Part shown: in pieces, positions 1 to 7,486 of the stretch
Layout of the letters: each line of letters opens with the position of its first letter
How positions within the stretch are numbered: the first letter of the stretch is position 1
From: Methylobacterium sp.
Lineage (GTDB): Bacteria > Pseudomonadota > Alphaproteobacteria > Rhizobiales > Beijerinckiaceae
NCBI GenBank assembly: GCA_020252865.1
Contig: JADCCH010000365.1
Coordinates: 1 to 17,842 of the forward strand
Direction of reading: 5' to 3'
DNA: 17,842 nucleotides
The notes under the pieces: generated by a model
What the model was told of the DNA's origin: nothing
Database searches by the model: none
What the model saw: the letters and a program-made list of their open reading frames with translations, nothing else
Position numbers and translations under genes: made by a program

Positions 1-603
1 CTGCACATAGGCGGAGATTCCGAGCGCAAGGCCGAGCAGGCTCAACAACATGAGCACCGCAAAGTCGAAGCGTCGCCGCTCTTCCACGATCTCCTCGGCA
101 TTGCCAGCCACGGAGATCAGGAAGCGGTTCTGCTCCCCAAGGTCGATTTCCTGCTCGACAATTCGGATGCGCCTCCCCTCCGGCCCCGCGCGATAGCCAT
201 CGCGGAAATCCCCGCGCGAGGAAGGCATGCCGGGTTCGACAAGCGGAGGAAGCCGCTGGTTGAAAAGTGATCGCGAAGTCCGGAGGATTGCGGCCGTGCT
301 GCTCTCCATGTCGATCCGCATGATCTGCCAGTACCAGCCCGATAACGGAATCTGGAACTGCGGCTCGCCGAGATTGCCGGGCTCGACATTGTTGCCATCC
401 GTCAATGCGGCCACATCCGCCACGAGAACCTTGAGATAGAGCTTCAGGCGCTCATCAAAGGCGGCCTCGACGGAGCGGCGATTGATGGCCGACAGGATCG
501 CGCCGGTCGATACCAGCACGAGGGCGGAGAGCAGGATCGCCGAGAGGAACAATCGCCCGGCCAGCGAGCGTGGATCGGTGGGGCCGGGAAGCGAGAAGCG
601 CAT
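1..603 (-). CDS. Sensor histidine kinase, N-terminal part (cut by left window edge)
   Basis: This is the membrane sensor partner of the response regulator just upstream. The minus-strand frame starting at ATG 603-601 stays open for 201 codons to the window edge. I translated it by hand: it starts MRFSLPGPTDPRSLAGRLFL, has a hydrophobic segment at about residues 17-38, a periplasmic domain of about 140 residues with a QFQIPLSGWYWQI motif, and a second hydrophobic segment at about 181-201. This is the usual TM1-sensor-TM2 plan of PhoQ/FeuQ-like kinases. The HAMP, DHp and ATPase domains lie outside the window, so kinase identity rests on topology and on the adjacent regulator. Only 4 nt separate the regulator stop from this ATG, so the two are co-transcribed and probably translationally coupled. 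The signal it senses cannot be read here. Confidence 0.85.
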   Translation of the reverse strand, partial: MRFSLPGPTDPRSLAGRLFLSAILLSALVLVSTGAILSAINRRSVEAAFDERLKLYLKVLVADVAALTDGNNVEPGNLGEPQFQIPLSGWYWQIMRIDMESSTAAILRTSRSLFNQRLPPLVEPGMPSSRGDFRDGYRAGPEGRRIRIVEQEIDLGEQNRFLISVAGNAEEIVEERRRFDFAVLMLLSLLGLALGISAYVQ

Positions 604-607
604 GGCT

Positions 608-1291
608 TCACTTCATCTGAGGGGCCGGCCCGCGCGGGGCCTGCGCGATATAGCCCAGACCTCGGACAGTCTCGATCACATCCACGCCGAGCTTCTTGCG
701 CAGGCGACCGACAAACACTTCGATCGTGTTGGAATCACGATCGAAATCCTGATCATAGAGATGCTCGACCAATTCGGTCCGCGACACCACGCGGCCCTGG
801 TGGTGCATCAGATAGGCCAGCAAACGATATTCATGGCTCGTCAGCCGGATCGGGTTGCCGTCCACCACCACGCGGCTCGAGCGCGTATCGAGAATGACCG
901 GGCCACAGGTCAATTCGCTCGTGGCATGGCCGGCCGCGCGCCGCAGCAGCGCCCGCAGGCGCGCAAGCACTTCTTCCATGTGGAAGGGCTTTGTCACATA
1001 GTCGTCGGCGCCCGCATCGAAGCCTTGCACCTTCTCGCTCCAGCGGTCGCGCGCCGTGAGGATCAGAACGGGCATCTTGCGGCCTTCGCGTCGCCATTTC
1101 TCCAGCACGCGAATGCCATCCATCTTCGGCAGGCCCATATCGAGGATCACCCCATCATAAGGCTCCGTATCGCCGAGGAAATGCCCCTCCTCGCCATCGA
1201 AGGCGCTATCGACCGCATAGCCCGCATGTTCCAGCGCCGAGGTCAACTGGCGGTTGATGTCGCGATCATCCTCGATCACAAGCAGACGCAT
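608..1291 (-). CDS. OmpR/PhoP-family response regulator (FeuP-like)
   Basis: A 227-residue two-component transcription factor. The receiver domain (about 1-118) shows the acidic pair D8-D9, the phosphorylation site D51 in VILDMGLPKMDG, T79 and the conserved K101 in VTKPF. A winged-helix DNA-binding domain follows (about 127-217), with RLTSHEYRLLAYLMHH and the C-terminal NTIEVFVGRLRKKLG signature. The frame is open 24 codons further upstream, but family alignment puts the start at MRLLVIEDD, and GGGGAG stands 9 nt upstream of that ATG. The sequence resembles rhizobial FeuP and PhoP-type regulators from memory, so FeuP is a family-level suggestion only. The gene follows the lysis gene on the same strand after 124 bp, and the sensor kinase follows 4 nt downstream. 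Whether it controls the neighbouring GTA is unknown. Confidence 0.93.
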   Translation of the reverse strand: MRLLVIEDDRDINRQLTSALEHAGYAVDSAFDGEEGHFLGDTEPYDGVILDMGLPKMDGIRVLEKWRREGRKMPVLILTARDRWSEKVQGFDAGADDYVTKPFHMEEVLARLRALLRRAAGHATSELTCGPVILDTRSSRVVVDGNPIRLTSHEYRLLAYLMHHQGRVVSRTELVEHLYDQDFDRDSNTIEVFVGRLRKKLGVDVIETVRGLGYIAQAPRGPAPQMK

Positions 1292-1395
1292 TCGAACGAA
1301 CTCCCCAAGGCGGCGCGGGCGGGCAGGCTTTTCCTGCTCCGCTTGTTCTCCTGTTTCATACACCGCTTTGAGGGAATTTCGAGGCCAACCGATTC

Positions 1396-1407
1396 CCGTT
1401 CGAACGG
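1396..1407. promoter_or_regulatory. 12-bp perfect palindrome upstream of the response regulator
   Basis: CCGTTCGAACGG reads the same on both strands. It lies in the spacer between the lysis gene stop (1416) and the regulator start (1291). Its core TTCGAACG occurs again at 1291-1298, overlapping the first base of the regulator start codon. The arrangement could be an operator, for example for autoregulation. It has no loop and no following T-run, so it is not a terminator. No clear -35/-10 pair was found in the spacer. Confidence 0.35.
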
Positions 1408-1415
1408 TTTTCCCA

Positions 1416-1622
1416 TCAGATCAGGCGCTTGGTCGCGACGACACGAAACACCGTCGAGGCCACGAAGCTGCCCGCCGCCACGAGTTCGAGCAACCGATCC
1501 GTGAGGAGACCCTGATCCAGACCCATGGTCTGGAAGCCCATGAGCGAAAGGGCGATCGAGCCGAAACCAACGACATTGGCCCAGACCGTGCGACTCTGCA
1601 GAAGCGTCTTGGTATCGAACAT
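1416..1622 (-). CDS. Internal-start holin-like protein inside the endolysin frame
   Basis: This is a nested 68-residue product, in the same frame as the endolysin, starting at an ATG that is codon 186 of the long frame. It begins MFDTKTLLQSRTVWAN. It has hydrophobic helices at about residues 12-32 and 40-63, and a basic tail VVATKRLI, the layout of small two-helix holins that let endolysin cross the inner membrane. A consensus ribosome binding site (AAAGGAG, 1629-1635) sits exactly 6 nt upstream, which strongly suggests independent initiation. The simplest history is an ordinary two-gene lysin-holin cassette that lost the stop codon between the genes, leaving the second start working. Holin function is inferred from topology and context. 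Confidence 0.65.
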   Translation of the reverse strand: MFDTKTLLQSRTVWANVVGFGSIALSLMGFQTMGLDQGLLTDRLLELVAAGSFVASTVFRVVATKRLI

Positions 1623-2177
1623 GGTCTTCTCCTTTGGGTTGGCCGTCCCGGCGGGCCGGCTGGACAGAGTGAGGCGGAGGCTTTCGCGCTCGATTTCGGC
1701 CACGCGCCTCATCCAGCCCCGGCCGAAGATCGGAAAGGTATGCAATTGCCGGAGAAAGCGCAGGCGCGCGGCGCAAAGCGCCTCGATCAAGGATCGGGCC
1801 TCGGCGGCACGGATGGCATCGAGGGTTTGCGGCCCCATCCGACCATCAACCTCAACGGCCACCAGACCCTGAAGGGTGCGGATGACCCGCTGTGGCCCGG
1901 AATTCACGGCGTAATCAAAAGCCGCCAGATCGATCCCGGCAGGCAGTTCATCGCCAGCCACGGCGTTCCAGTATCGAACCCGGTAAATTGACGTGGCCTC
2001 CTCTCGCGATAACGCGCGAATGTCGGCGATGGTCACGGGCTGCCCGCGCCATGCGCCTAGCGTAGCCTGCGTGATCCCCATCATGGTGGCGCCACCGGGG
2101 TCGGATGGATGGTCGGAAAAACCACCTTCATGTCGAAGAACGAGCGCAAGCGCCCGCTCGAAGTTGGCGGTAGCCAT
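1416..2177 (-). CDS. GH108-type endolysin fused in frame to a holin-like domain
   Basis: A 253-residue lysis protein. The N-terminal part (about 5-90) is a glycoside hydrolase family 108 lysozyme, with the catalytic glutamate E17 in VLRHEGGFSDHP and the DPGGATMMGIT signature. A predicted peptidoglycan-binding domain follows (about 95-175), with FDYAVNSGP and VDGRMGPQTLDAI. It should cleave the glycan backbone of peptidoglycan to release particles. There is no stop codon after this module: the frame continues through residues 176-185 into a 68-residue segment with two hydrophobic helices that resembles small phage holins and is normally a separate gene. GGAG lies 6 nt before the ATG at 2177. 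The gene follows the tail tip gene by 23 bp, so it is probably the end of the GTA transcript. RcGTA itself keeps its lysis genes elsewhere. Endolysin identity is firm; whether the full fusion is made is open. Confidence 0.9.
   Translation of the reverse strand: MATANFERALALVLRHEGGFSDHPSDPGGATMMGITQATLGAWRGQPVTIADIRALSREEATSIYRVRYWNAVAGDELPAGIDLAAFDYAVNSGPQRVIRTLQGLVAVEVDGRMGPQTLDAIRAAEARSLIEALCAARLRFLRQLHTFPIFGRGWMRRVAEIERESLRLTLSSRPAGTANPKEKTMFDTKTLLQSRTVWANVVGFGSIALSLMGFQTMGLDQGLLTDRLLELVAAGSFVASTVFRVVATKRLI
1629..1635 (-). promoter_or_regulatory. Internal Shine-Dalgarno site for the holin-like product
   Basis: On the minus strand AAAGGAG lies 6 nt before an in-frame ATG (1622) within the long lysis ORF. 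It is as strong as any ribosome binding site in the cluster. Its position exactly at the boundary between the peptidoglycan-binding domain and the two-helix domain argues that it is functional. Confidence 0.65.
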
Positions 2178-2200
2178 GGCATTCTCCGATTGGATGGATT

Positions 2201-5200
2201 TCAGTGCACGGGGAGCGTCATCACCAGCGGATCGCCGGCGCCAATGCGGGCAGAAAGCTGGACAATGCTGACGTCCAGACTTTCCCGAGGCGCGCCGAAA
2301 TCGGCCGTTTCCTCGGCGGTCCCGTAGAAATATTCCGGCGTCACAACCGTGACATTGCGCTTCACTGTTGTGCCGTCTCGGATCTGGATCCGGTATTCCT
2401 CGCGCTCCTCGCCAAGGGGAACCTCGTAAAGTTCCCAGTTGTCGCCGCCAAACCGAGTGCGACGGATGAAGGTCAGGCGGATGCCACCCGCCACACGTCG
2501 CGCCCTGGCATGGACCGGCGAGAGCGGACGATACGTCTTGCCGGCGATTGCGTGAACGGTCCGGGCCGTGGCGGAATCGCCGATGTCTCTCCCGGCCGGG
2601 ATGATCGCGAGTTCGACACTCTGCCCGACATGCTCGGCTCCAAGGCCGAGATCAACCACGGCATCGTCCAGGACGATCGCCTGCGCGCCCGGCGCGAGTG
2701 TTCGGGTGGCCGCCGTCTCCGAAAGACCCACCCCGCGCAACAGACCCGAGAGCCTGTATCGCCGGTCGGCGACAAGTGTCGCCTGCCTGAACAGGACGAT
2801 CTCGATCACGCCATCCGGCCCCACCAGCGCCAACGCGTTGTTGCCCGCGAGCACGGCGGCCTCGTCCACGCTTGCAAGGGCACCCGAAACGAGCAGGATC
2901 TCGCAGCTTGAGGCGTGATCCCACCGCCAGAGCGGCCCGGGCGCAAGCGCGGTCATCAGAGTGCCGAAGCGGGCCGCTGCCACGGCCTCCCCCAGAACGG
3001 TTCCGCCCTGATCCGTCCGGGTCAATGCATAGGGCCCGCGCCAGGGCTCCGCGCGCATGGCCAGATGCAGCGGACTGGCACTCTCGGAGCGCAGGATGGG
3101 CAATTCGAGGAGCCGAGCATAGGGCGCACCGGGCAGCGCCGGGGTCACAGGCAGCTCGGTCACATCATCATCGATCGGCGCAAAACCCATGGTTTCCGGA
3201 TCATGCGATAAAGCCTCGCAGATCCGTTCGCGCTGGTCGGAGATGCGGGTGAGGCGCACCAGCCTGCTCCCCGCCTCGGTCTCGATCGCAACAAGATCAC
3301 CCGCCTCGATGGCACGGGCACTGGGCGGCAAGGCAAACCGAAAAACCTCCCGCCCGGCCCAGGCCTCGGCCAGCCGCTGCTCGGCGAGGCGACGCGCGCG
3401 CCCCTTGGGCAGGATCATCGCGACTTCCTCGCTGACCTCCCTTTGGGCGGCGCTGCCGTCGCGACGCGCCTCGACCATCGTCTTGCGGAAATCCCGATCC
3501 GGATCGACGAAGCCCAGCCGGAAGCTGCGGGGCAGGTCGCGCTCTTCCAGCCGCGCGATTTCGATTTCCGCGCCATTCCGACCCGTCGGTGCCACGAGAT
3601 CATCCCGCGCGATCAGCGCCACCGGAAAGGCAGCACGCGGCTTGACCGAGAGTTCCGCGCCATCGCCCGAAGCAATGAGGCCAAAGCTGTCCAGCAAAGG
3701 CTCCAGCACGGCCCGCGCCGTCATGGGGCGATCGATGACAAATCCTTCGATTGCCTCGCCGATCGCAGCAACCGATCCCTGATCCGCCGCGTGGTCGGCG
3801 ATCACCGTGGCAATCAATTCGGGAAGCGGCGCAATCTCGAGCCGGCCGTTGAGCCAATGACCGCGCGCGAAGTTCGCCCCATCCGCCCATTGGTCGCGCA
3901 TGGCCGGAAACGCCGGAAACGGACGTGCGTCATAGGCCCAGGGGGCGATGAAATCCGGCTCCACCATCGGCCCGCCATAGACGGGCGAGGCCGGGTTATG
4001 CGCGGCAATATGTCCGGGGCTTGCCGGATCGAACCGATCGAGCATCGCCTCCAGCAGCCGGCGCTGGATCATGTCGTCGCGGTGACCTCGGGAAAAATAG
4101 GGCAACCCGTTCTCGACGGATTTCGGGTCGGGAAAGATGTTCGGCTGATTGCTCCCCTTATCGACCGCGCCACAGCCGATTTCAGCCAGCAGGATGGGCT
4201 TCGAACGCGCCTGCCAACCCGTGTTGGACGTGATCTCCACCCCGCCAACGCGCTCGCGATGCGTGTTCGACCACCAGCCAACAAGATCCTTCGGCCGGTA
4301 AATCCACGGCTTGCCGTAAGCGCCGTCGGAGATGGGCGTCCGGATCTGATTCGCGCGCGCACCGGCATTCGCGTAATACCAGTCGAACCCTTCGCCCGCG
4401 CCAATCCGGTCGACCAGATAGGCGGGGTCATGGGGTGTCTCCGCAAGGCTTGCATCGAAATGCGCCGGCTCTTCGCGCCAATCCGTCACCGGAGGGTAGA
4501 AATCGATGGCGATCGCACCGACTTCCGGATGGCTCCAGAAGGGATCGAGCGGAAAGCGCACCTCCTGCCCGCCGCCCAGCACATGCGCGCCATATTCGGT
4601 CCAGTCTGCGGCATAGGTGAGGCGCGTCGAAGGTCCGAGGATCGCACGCAATTCTCCGAGAAGCCCCGTGAGCGCCGCGACCATAGGGTAGTTTCCGCCG
4701 CCTGCAGAGAGATGCGTGAGGCCGACAAGCTCGGACGCGATGGAGAACGTATCGACCCCGCCCGCCGCCTTGGCGAGCATGGCGTGATGCAGCACCATCC
4801 GCCGGAAGCTCCATTCCGCCGGGCCGGCATAGAGCACGGTATCCCCGGAAAGCGCGAAATGGCTGGCCTGCGCCGATCCGATGAAGCTCGCAATCCCGGC
4901 ATTCACGCCGGTCGTCCCGGCAGGGCTTCCGGGCCTTCCCGGCGCGGGGTGGCAGGTGATGCGCCCCCGCCAGGGAAAGGCCGGCTGGTCTGCTGCATTG
5001 GAATAGGGATCAGGCCTGCCATTGCCAGGCGGAATATCCATCAGAATGAAGGGGTGGAGCGCCACCTTCAGCCCGCGGGCTTTCAGATCGCGGATCGCCT
5101 GGATGATCGAAAGATCCGAAGGCGTGCCTCCGTAATTGGGCCGCCCTTCCGATGTGGAAACCGCTTGCGCTGTCTCGCGCGTCAACCCGCAGACCTGCCA

Positions 5201-6121
5201 GGTCTGGCCGGTGGTGATCTTGCCCTTCTTCTCCACGCGGGGCGTGATCGTGCAGTTGCCCACGCGCAGATCGTCCCCGAACCACGCGCAGATCAGCGTC
5301 GCACGTTCGAGATTGGGGCAGAGCCCCTGCAGATCGTCGATGGATTGCTCCCAATCCGTGCCGCGCGTCCATTGCGAGCGGTTCAGCGTGCGCGAGGTGC
5401 CATAGCCGAAATCCTCGCGCACCTCGTCCGTAGCATAACCGAATTCGGTCGAGCCGGGGAAGAGGTTCACCGCCTTCAGCCGATCCGGCAAACCGGGCAT
5501 GGGCCGCACGATCTCGAACGAGAACTGCGGCAGGCGATTGCCGTAATCCGCCAGTGGAAAGCGTTCGAACACGATATAGGCGAGCCCACGGAACGCGGGC
5601 ACATGCCCCGTTCCCTGCTTCGCGACAATCAGCGGGTCGGCGGGCTGGTCGGCCTCGCCGCGATAGAAACGATAGGTGATCGCCGACAGATCCACCGCCT
5701 TCCCGTCGGCCCAGATACGCCGCACGAAGGCAACCGGCCCCTCGCAAAGACCGATCGCGACATTTGCCGAATAGACATAGCGGATGCTTTTCTGCCGGGC
5801 GCCCATGGCGGACTTGCCACCGATGCCCCCGCTTTTTTCGACGACCTGCTGCTCCTCGAATTCCGTGGCCCAGATCACCTGCCCGCCGAGGCGGACGCGA
5901 CCATAGATGCGCGGGATCGGCGCGCCCTCGCTTGCGGAAATCCCGTCGAGATCGGTCAGGCGCGGGCCTTGCTGCACACGTCGCGCGCCCTGCCCCAGGA
6001 AGGCGCGATCGATCAGCCCGCCCGCAAGCGCACCGGCAGCCTTGCCGAATGCCGCGCCGAAACTGCCTCCGAGGCTCTGCCCCAAGGTCGAGCCCAGCAA
6101 TTCGAATGCGATGGTCGCCAT
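2201..6121 (-). CDS. GTA tail tip / host-specificity protein with TIM-barrel domain (g15-like)
   Basis: A 1306-residue baseplate megaprotein equivalent to RcGTA g15. The N-terminus is glycine/alanine-rich and hydrophobic, typical of tail tip proteins. The middle (roughly 430-730) carries the GTA TIM-barrel glycoside-hydrolase-like domain: YAADWTEYG near residue 507 and LLAEIGCGAVDKGSNQPN near 645 contain the two acidic residues expected in such barrels. The following region (about 750-1050) matches the phage tail protein domain, and the C-terminus has the fibronectin-like character of the rcc01698 C-terminal domain. It should sit at the tail tip and contact or open the recipient envelope. ATG at 6121 overlaps the preceding stop as TGATG, so translation is coupled; a TTG one codon upstream is possible but unlikely. 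Length agrees with GTA homologues and no frame break is seen. Confidence 0.95.
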   Translation of the reverse strand: MATIAFELLGSTLGQSLGGSFGAAFGKAAGALAGGLIDRAFLGQGARRVQQGPRLTDLDGISASEGAPIPRIYGRVRLGGQVIWATEFEEQQVVEKSGGIGGKSAMGARQKSIRYVYSANVAIGLCEGPVAFVRRIWADGKAVDLSAITYRFYRGEADQPADPLIVAKQGTGHVPAFRGLAYIVFERFPLADYGNRLPQFSFEIVRPMPGLPDRLKAVNLFPGSTEFGYATDEVREDFGYGTSRTLNRSQWTRGTDWEQSIDDLQGLCPNLERATLICAWFGDDLRVGNCTITPRVEKKGKITTGQTWQVCGLTRETAQAVSTSEGRPNYGGTPSDLSIIQAIRDLKARGLKVALHPFILMDIPPGNGRPDPYSNAADQPAFPWRGRITCHPAPGRPGSPAGTTGVNAGIASFIGSAQASHFALSGDTVLYAGPAEWSFRRMVLHHAMLAKAAGGVDTFSIASELVGLTHLSAGGGNYPMVAALTGLLGELRAILGPSTRLTYAADWTEYGAHVLGGGQEVRFPLDPFWSHPEVGAIAIDFYPPVTDWREEPAHFDASLAETPHDPAYLVDRIGAGEGFDWYYANAGARANQIRTPISDGAYGKPWIYRPKDLVGWWSNTHRERVGGVEITSNTGWQARSKPILLAEIGCGAVDKGSNQPNIFPDPKSVENGLPYFSRGHRDDMIQRRLLEAMLDRFDPASPGHIAAHNPASPVYGGPMVEPDFIAPWAYDARPFPAFPAMRDQWADGANFARGHWLNGRLEIAPLPELIATVIADHAADQGSVAAIGEAIEGFVIDRPMTARAVLEPLLDSFGLIASGDGAELSVKPRAAFPVALIARDDLVAPTGRNGAEIEIARLEERDLPRSFRLGFVDPDRDFRKTMVEARRDGSAAQREVSEEVAMILPKGRARRLAEQRLAEAWAGREVFRFALPPSARAIEAGDLVAIETEAGSRLVRLTRISDQRERICEALSHDPETMGFAPIDDDVTELPVTPALPGAPYARLLELPILRSESASPLHLAMRAEPWRGPYALTRTDQGGTVLGEAVAAARFGTLMTALAPGPLWRWDHASSCEILLVSGALASVDEAAVLAGNNALALVGPDGVIEIVLFRQATLVADRRYRLSGLLRGVGLSETAATRTLAPGAQAIVLDDAVVDLGLGAEHVGQSVELAIIPAGRDIGDSATARTVHAIAGKTYRPLSPVHARARRVAGGIRLTFIRRTRFGGDNWELYEVPLGEEREEYRIQIRDGTTVKRNVTVVTPEYFYGTAEETADFGAPRESLDVSIVQLSARIGAGDPLVMTLPVH

Positions 6122-6591
6122 CAACCCCTCCCGGCCGGAAAGTCAAAGAGACCGGCGAGCTTCCGCCGCCAGATCGGAACAAGCGCAACTTCGGCGATCG
6201 AAGCCCCGTCATGCGCATGCACGAAGGTTTCGGGGCCGGTCGCGATGCCACAATGCTTCGCCGGCAGATGCGCGCGCCAACGGAAGATCAGCACGGTGCC
6301 GGGGCGGATTTCCGCATCCATCGGGCGTGGCAGAAGATGCCGGAAGGCCCCAACGATGAGCTGATCGGGCGCACCCAGTTCCGCCCAGGCGGGCGAGTAG
6401 GCCGGAATGGCTTCGGGCTCCTCGCCCACGGCCTCACGCCACACTCCGCGCAGAAAACCGAGGCAATCCGCGCCGACGCCTTTCAACGAGGCCTGATGCT
6501 GGTAGGGCGTTCCGATCCATTCCCGCGCGAGGCGCACGATTTCCTCTCGGCGCGCGGCTTCCTCGCGCTCGGCCTTGCTCATTCGCGGCAT
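6121..6591 (-). CDS. NlpC/P60 family tail peptidase (g14-like)
   Basis: A 156-residue cell-wall peptidase of the tail tip, equivalent to RcGTA g14. The NlpC/P60 fold shows the catalytic cysteine in GVGADCLGFLRG and the catalytic histidine in PAKHCGIATG, with a further polar histidine in TFVHAHDG. It would cleave peptide crosslinks in the recipient's peptidoglycan during DNA delivery. I chose ATG 6591 (MPRMSKAEREE) because GAGG stands 5 nt upstream, right after the preceding gene's stop (6599). The frame is open a further 22 codons upstream, but that part overlaps the DUF2163 gene. An alternative ATG lies three codons downstream (6582). The gene ends in an overlap with the tail tip gene. Confidence 0.93.
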   Translation of the reverse strand: MPRMSKAEREEAARREEIVRLAREWIGTPYQHQASLKGVGADCLGFLRGVWREAVGEEPEAIPAYSPAWAELGAPDQLIVGAFRHLLPRPMDAEIRPGTVLIFRWRAHLPAKHCGIATGPETFVHAHDGASIAEVALVPIWRRKLAGLFDFPAGRG

Positions 6592-6598
6592 GGAAACC

Positions 6599-7483
6599 TC
6601 ACAATTGCACGAGGGGACGACCGAGATGCCGCCCCTCGCCCGGCTGGGCATAGACAAAGGCGAATTCCGGCGAAGGAATCAGCGGAAATCCACGAAAATT
6701 CGGTGCATTGGCAAAACGGTCGCGGCAGGTGGCAAAGCGCTTGTCGCAGCCTGCGATCGCCACCACGGAATCGCCGGGGAGAAGATCAGCCGGCAAGCCC
6801 TCCCAGAGGATGATCGCCTCTCCCTCATGCATGCGGATCGGCCGCGAGAGCCCGGCATTCGCGCCGGTCATGACCATCAATCGCCCGCGCGCGAAAAGCC
6901 CTGCGGTCGGCGTGGCAAATTGCGGTGCGCTGATGCGATGCCGGCCATCGGTTGTCACCACATTGGTCACGATACGCCATGCGGGGTTGTTGAGATCCAC
7001 GCCACATTCCGCATCACCCAGTTCGGCCGAACAGGCCGAGCTGTAGAGACGTCCCTGTTCGAGGTCGAGCGCATGCAGAGCATTGCGCGTCTCGGCGATG
7101 AAGGCTCCATCCTTCCGGCGGATCTCGCCGATGGTCACGGCATCGATCAGGCAGTCGAGCGCGGGGGCGCTCCAGTCCACGAGCCAGCGGCGCAGTTCAG
7201 CGCCATCATAGCGTCCTGCCTCGATATCCTCGGCGGTCACGCGCGCGCTGGAGAGCGCGCCGGTGATCTCGCCATTCGCGGCGGCGAGGCCCGTCTCGCT
7301 CTCGACGGCGGATGCCTCGATGCCGCTTGCAGCCTCGAAGACCTGCATGCCGATGCTCAGCGTGCGGTCATGGTCGGTGAAGCCCAAAGCCACGCCATCC
7401 CTACGGGTCAGGAGCCAGCATTGGCAATGCGTCGTTACCCCGGAGGCGAGCGCCAGGGCGATGGTCGAGGGAAGCGATTTCAT
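6599..7483 (-). CDS. DUF2163 tail hub protein (g13-like)
   Basis: A 294-residue baseplate hub component equivalent to RcGTA g13. The N-terminal half has the family pattern with TRRDGVALGFTDHDRTL. The C-terminal half ends in GCDKRFATCRDRFANAPNFR followed by GFP, the hallmark of phage DUF2163 proteins. Four cysteines, C151, C160, C246 and C253, fall in the places where related phage hub proteins (such as lambda gpL) hold an iron-sulfur cluster, so a cluster is likely here by analogy. C20 and C22 near the N-terminus and C111 are additional. Its ATG follows the DUF2460 stop by 3 nt, with only a weak GAG as ribosome binding site, so translation is probably coupled. Confidence 0.95.
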   Translation of the reverse strand: MKSLPSTIALALASGVTTHCQCWLLTRRDGVALGFTDHDRTLSIGMQVFEAASGIEASAVESETGLAAANGEITGALSSARVTAEDIEAGRYDGAELRRWLVDWSAPALDCLIDAVTIGEIRRKDGAFIAETRNALHALDLEQGRLYSSACSAELGDAECGVDLNNPAWRIVTNVVTTDGRHRISAPQFATPTAGLFARGRLMVMTGANAGLSRPIRMHEGEAIILWEGLPADLLPGDSVVAIAGCDKRFATCRDRFANAPNFRGFPLIPSPEFAFVYAQPGEGRHLGRPLVQL

Positions 7484-7486
7484 GGC

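Noticed and set aside
482..1504. A 340-codon plus-strand frame across the response regulator and sensor kinase start
   Set aside because: It is the antisense shadow of a clear OmpR-family regulator and has no recognisable domain or ribosome binding site.
5010..6251. A 413-codon minus-strand frame overlapping the tail tip and NlpC/P60 genes
   Set aside because: It is a +1/-1 shadow of the tail tip frame, arginine-rich, and breaks the ordered overlap of two well-supported genes.
3443..6364. A 973-codon open frame on the plus strand opposite the tail tip gene
   Set aside because: It lies entirely antisense to strongly conserved GTA genes, has an arginine/histidine-rich low-information translation, and is explained by the high-GC codon bias of the true gene, which suppresses stops in the antisense frame.
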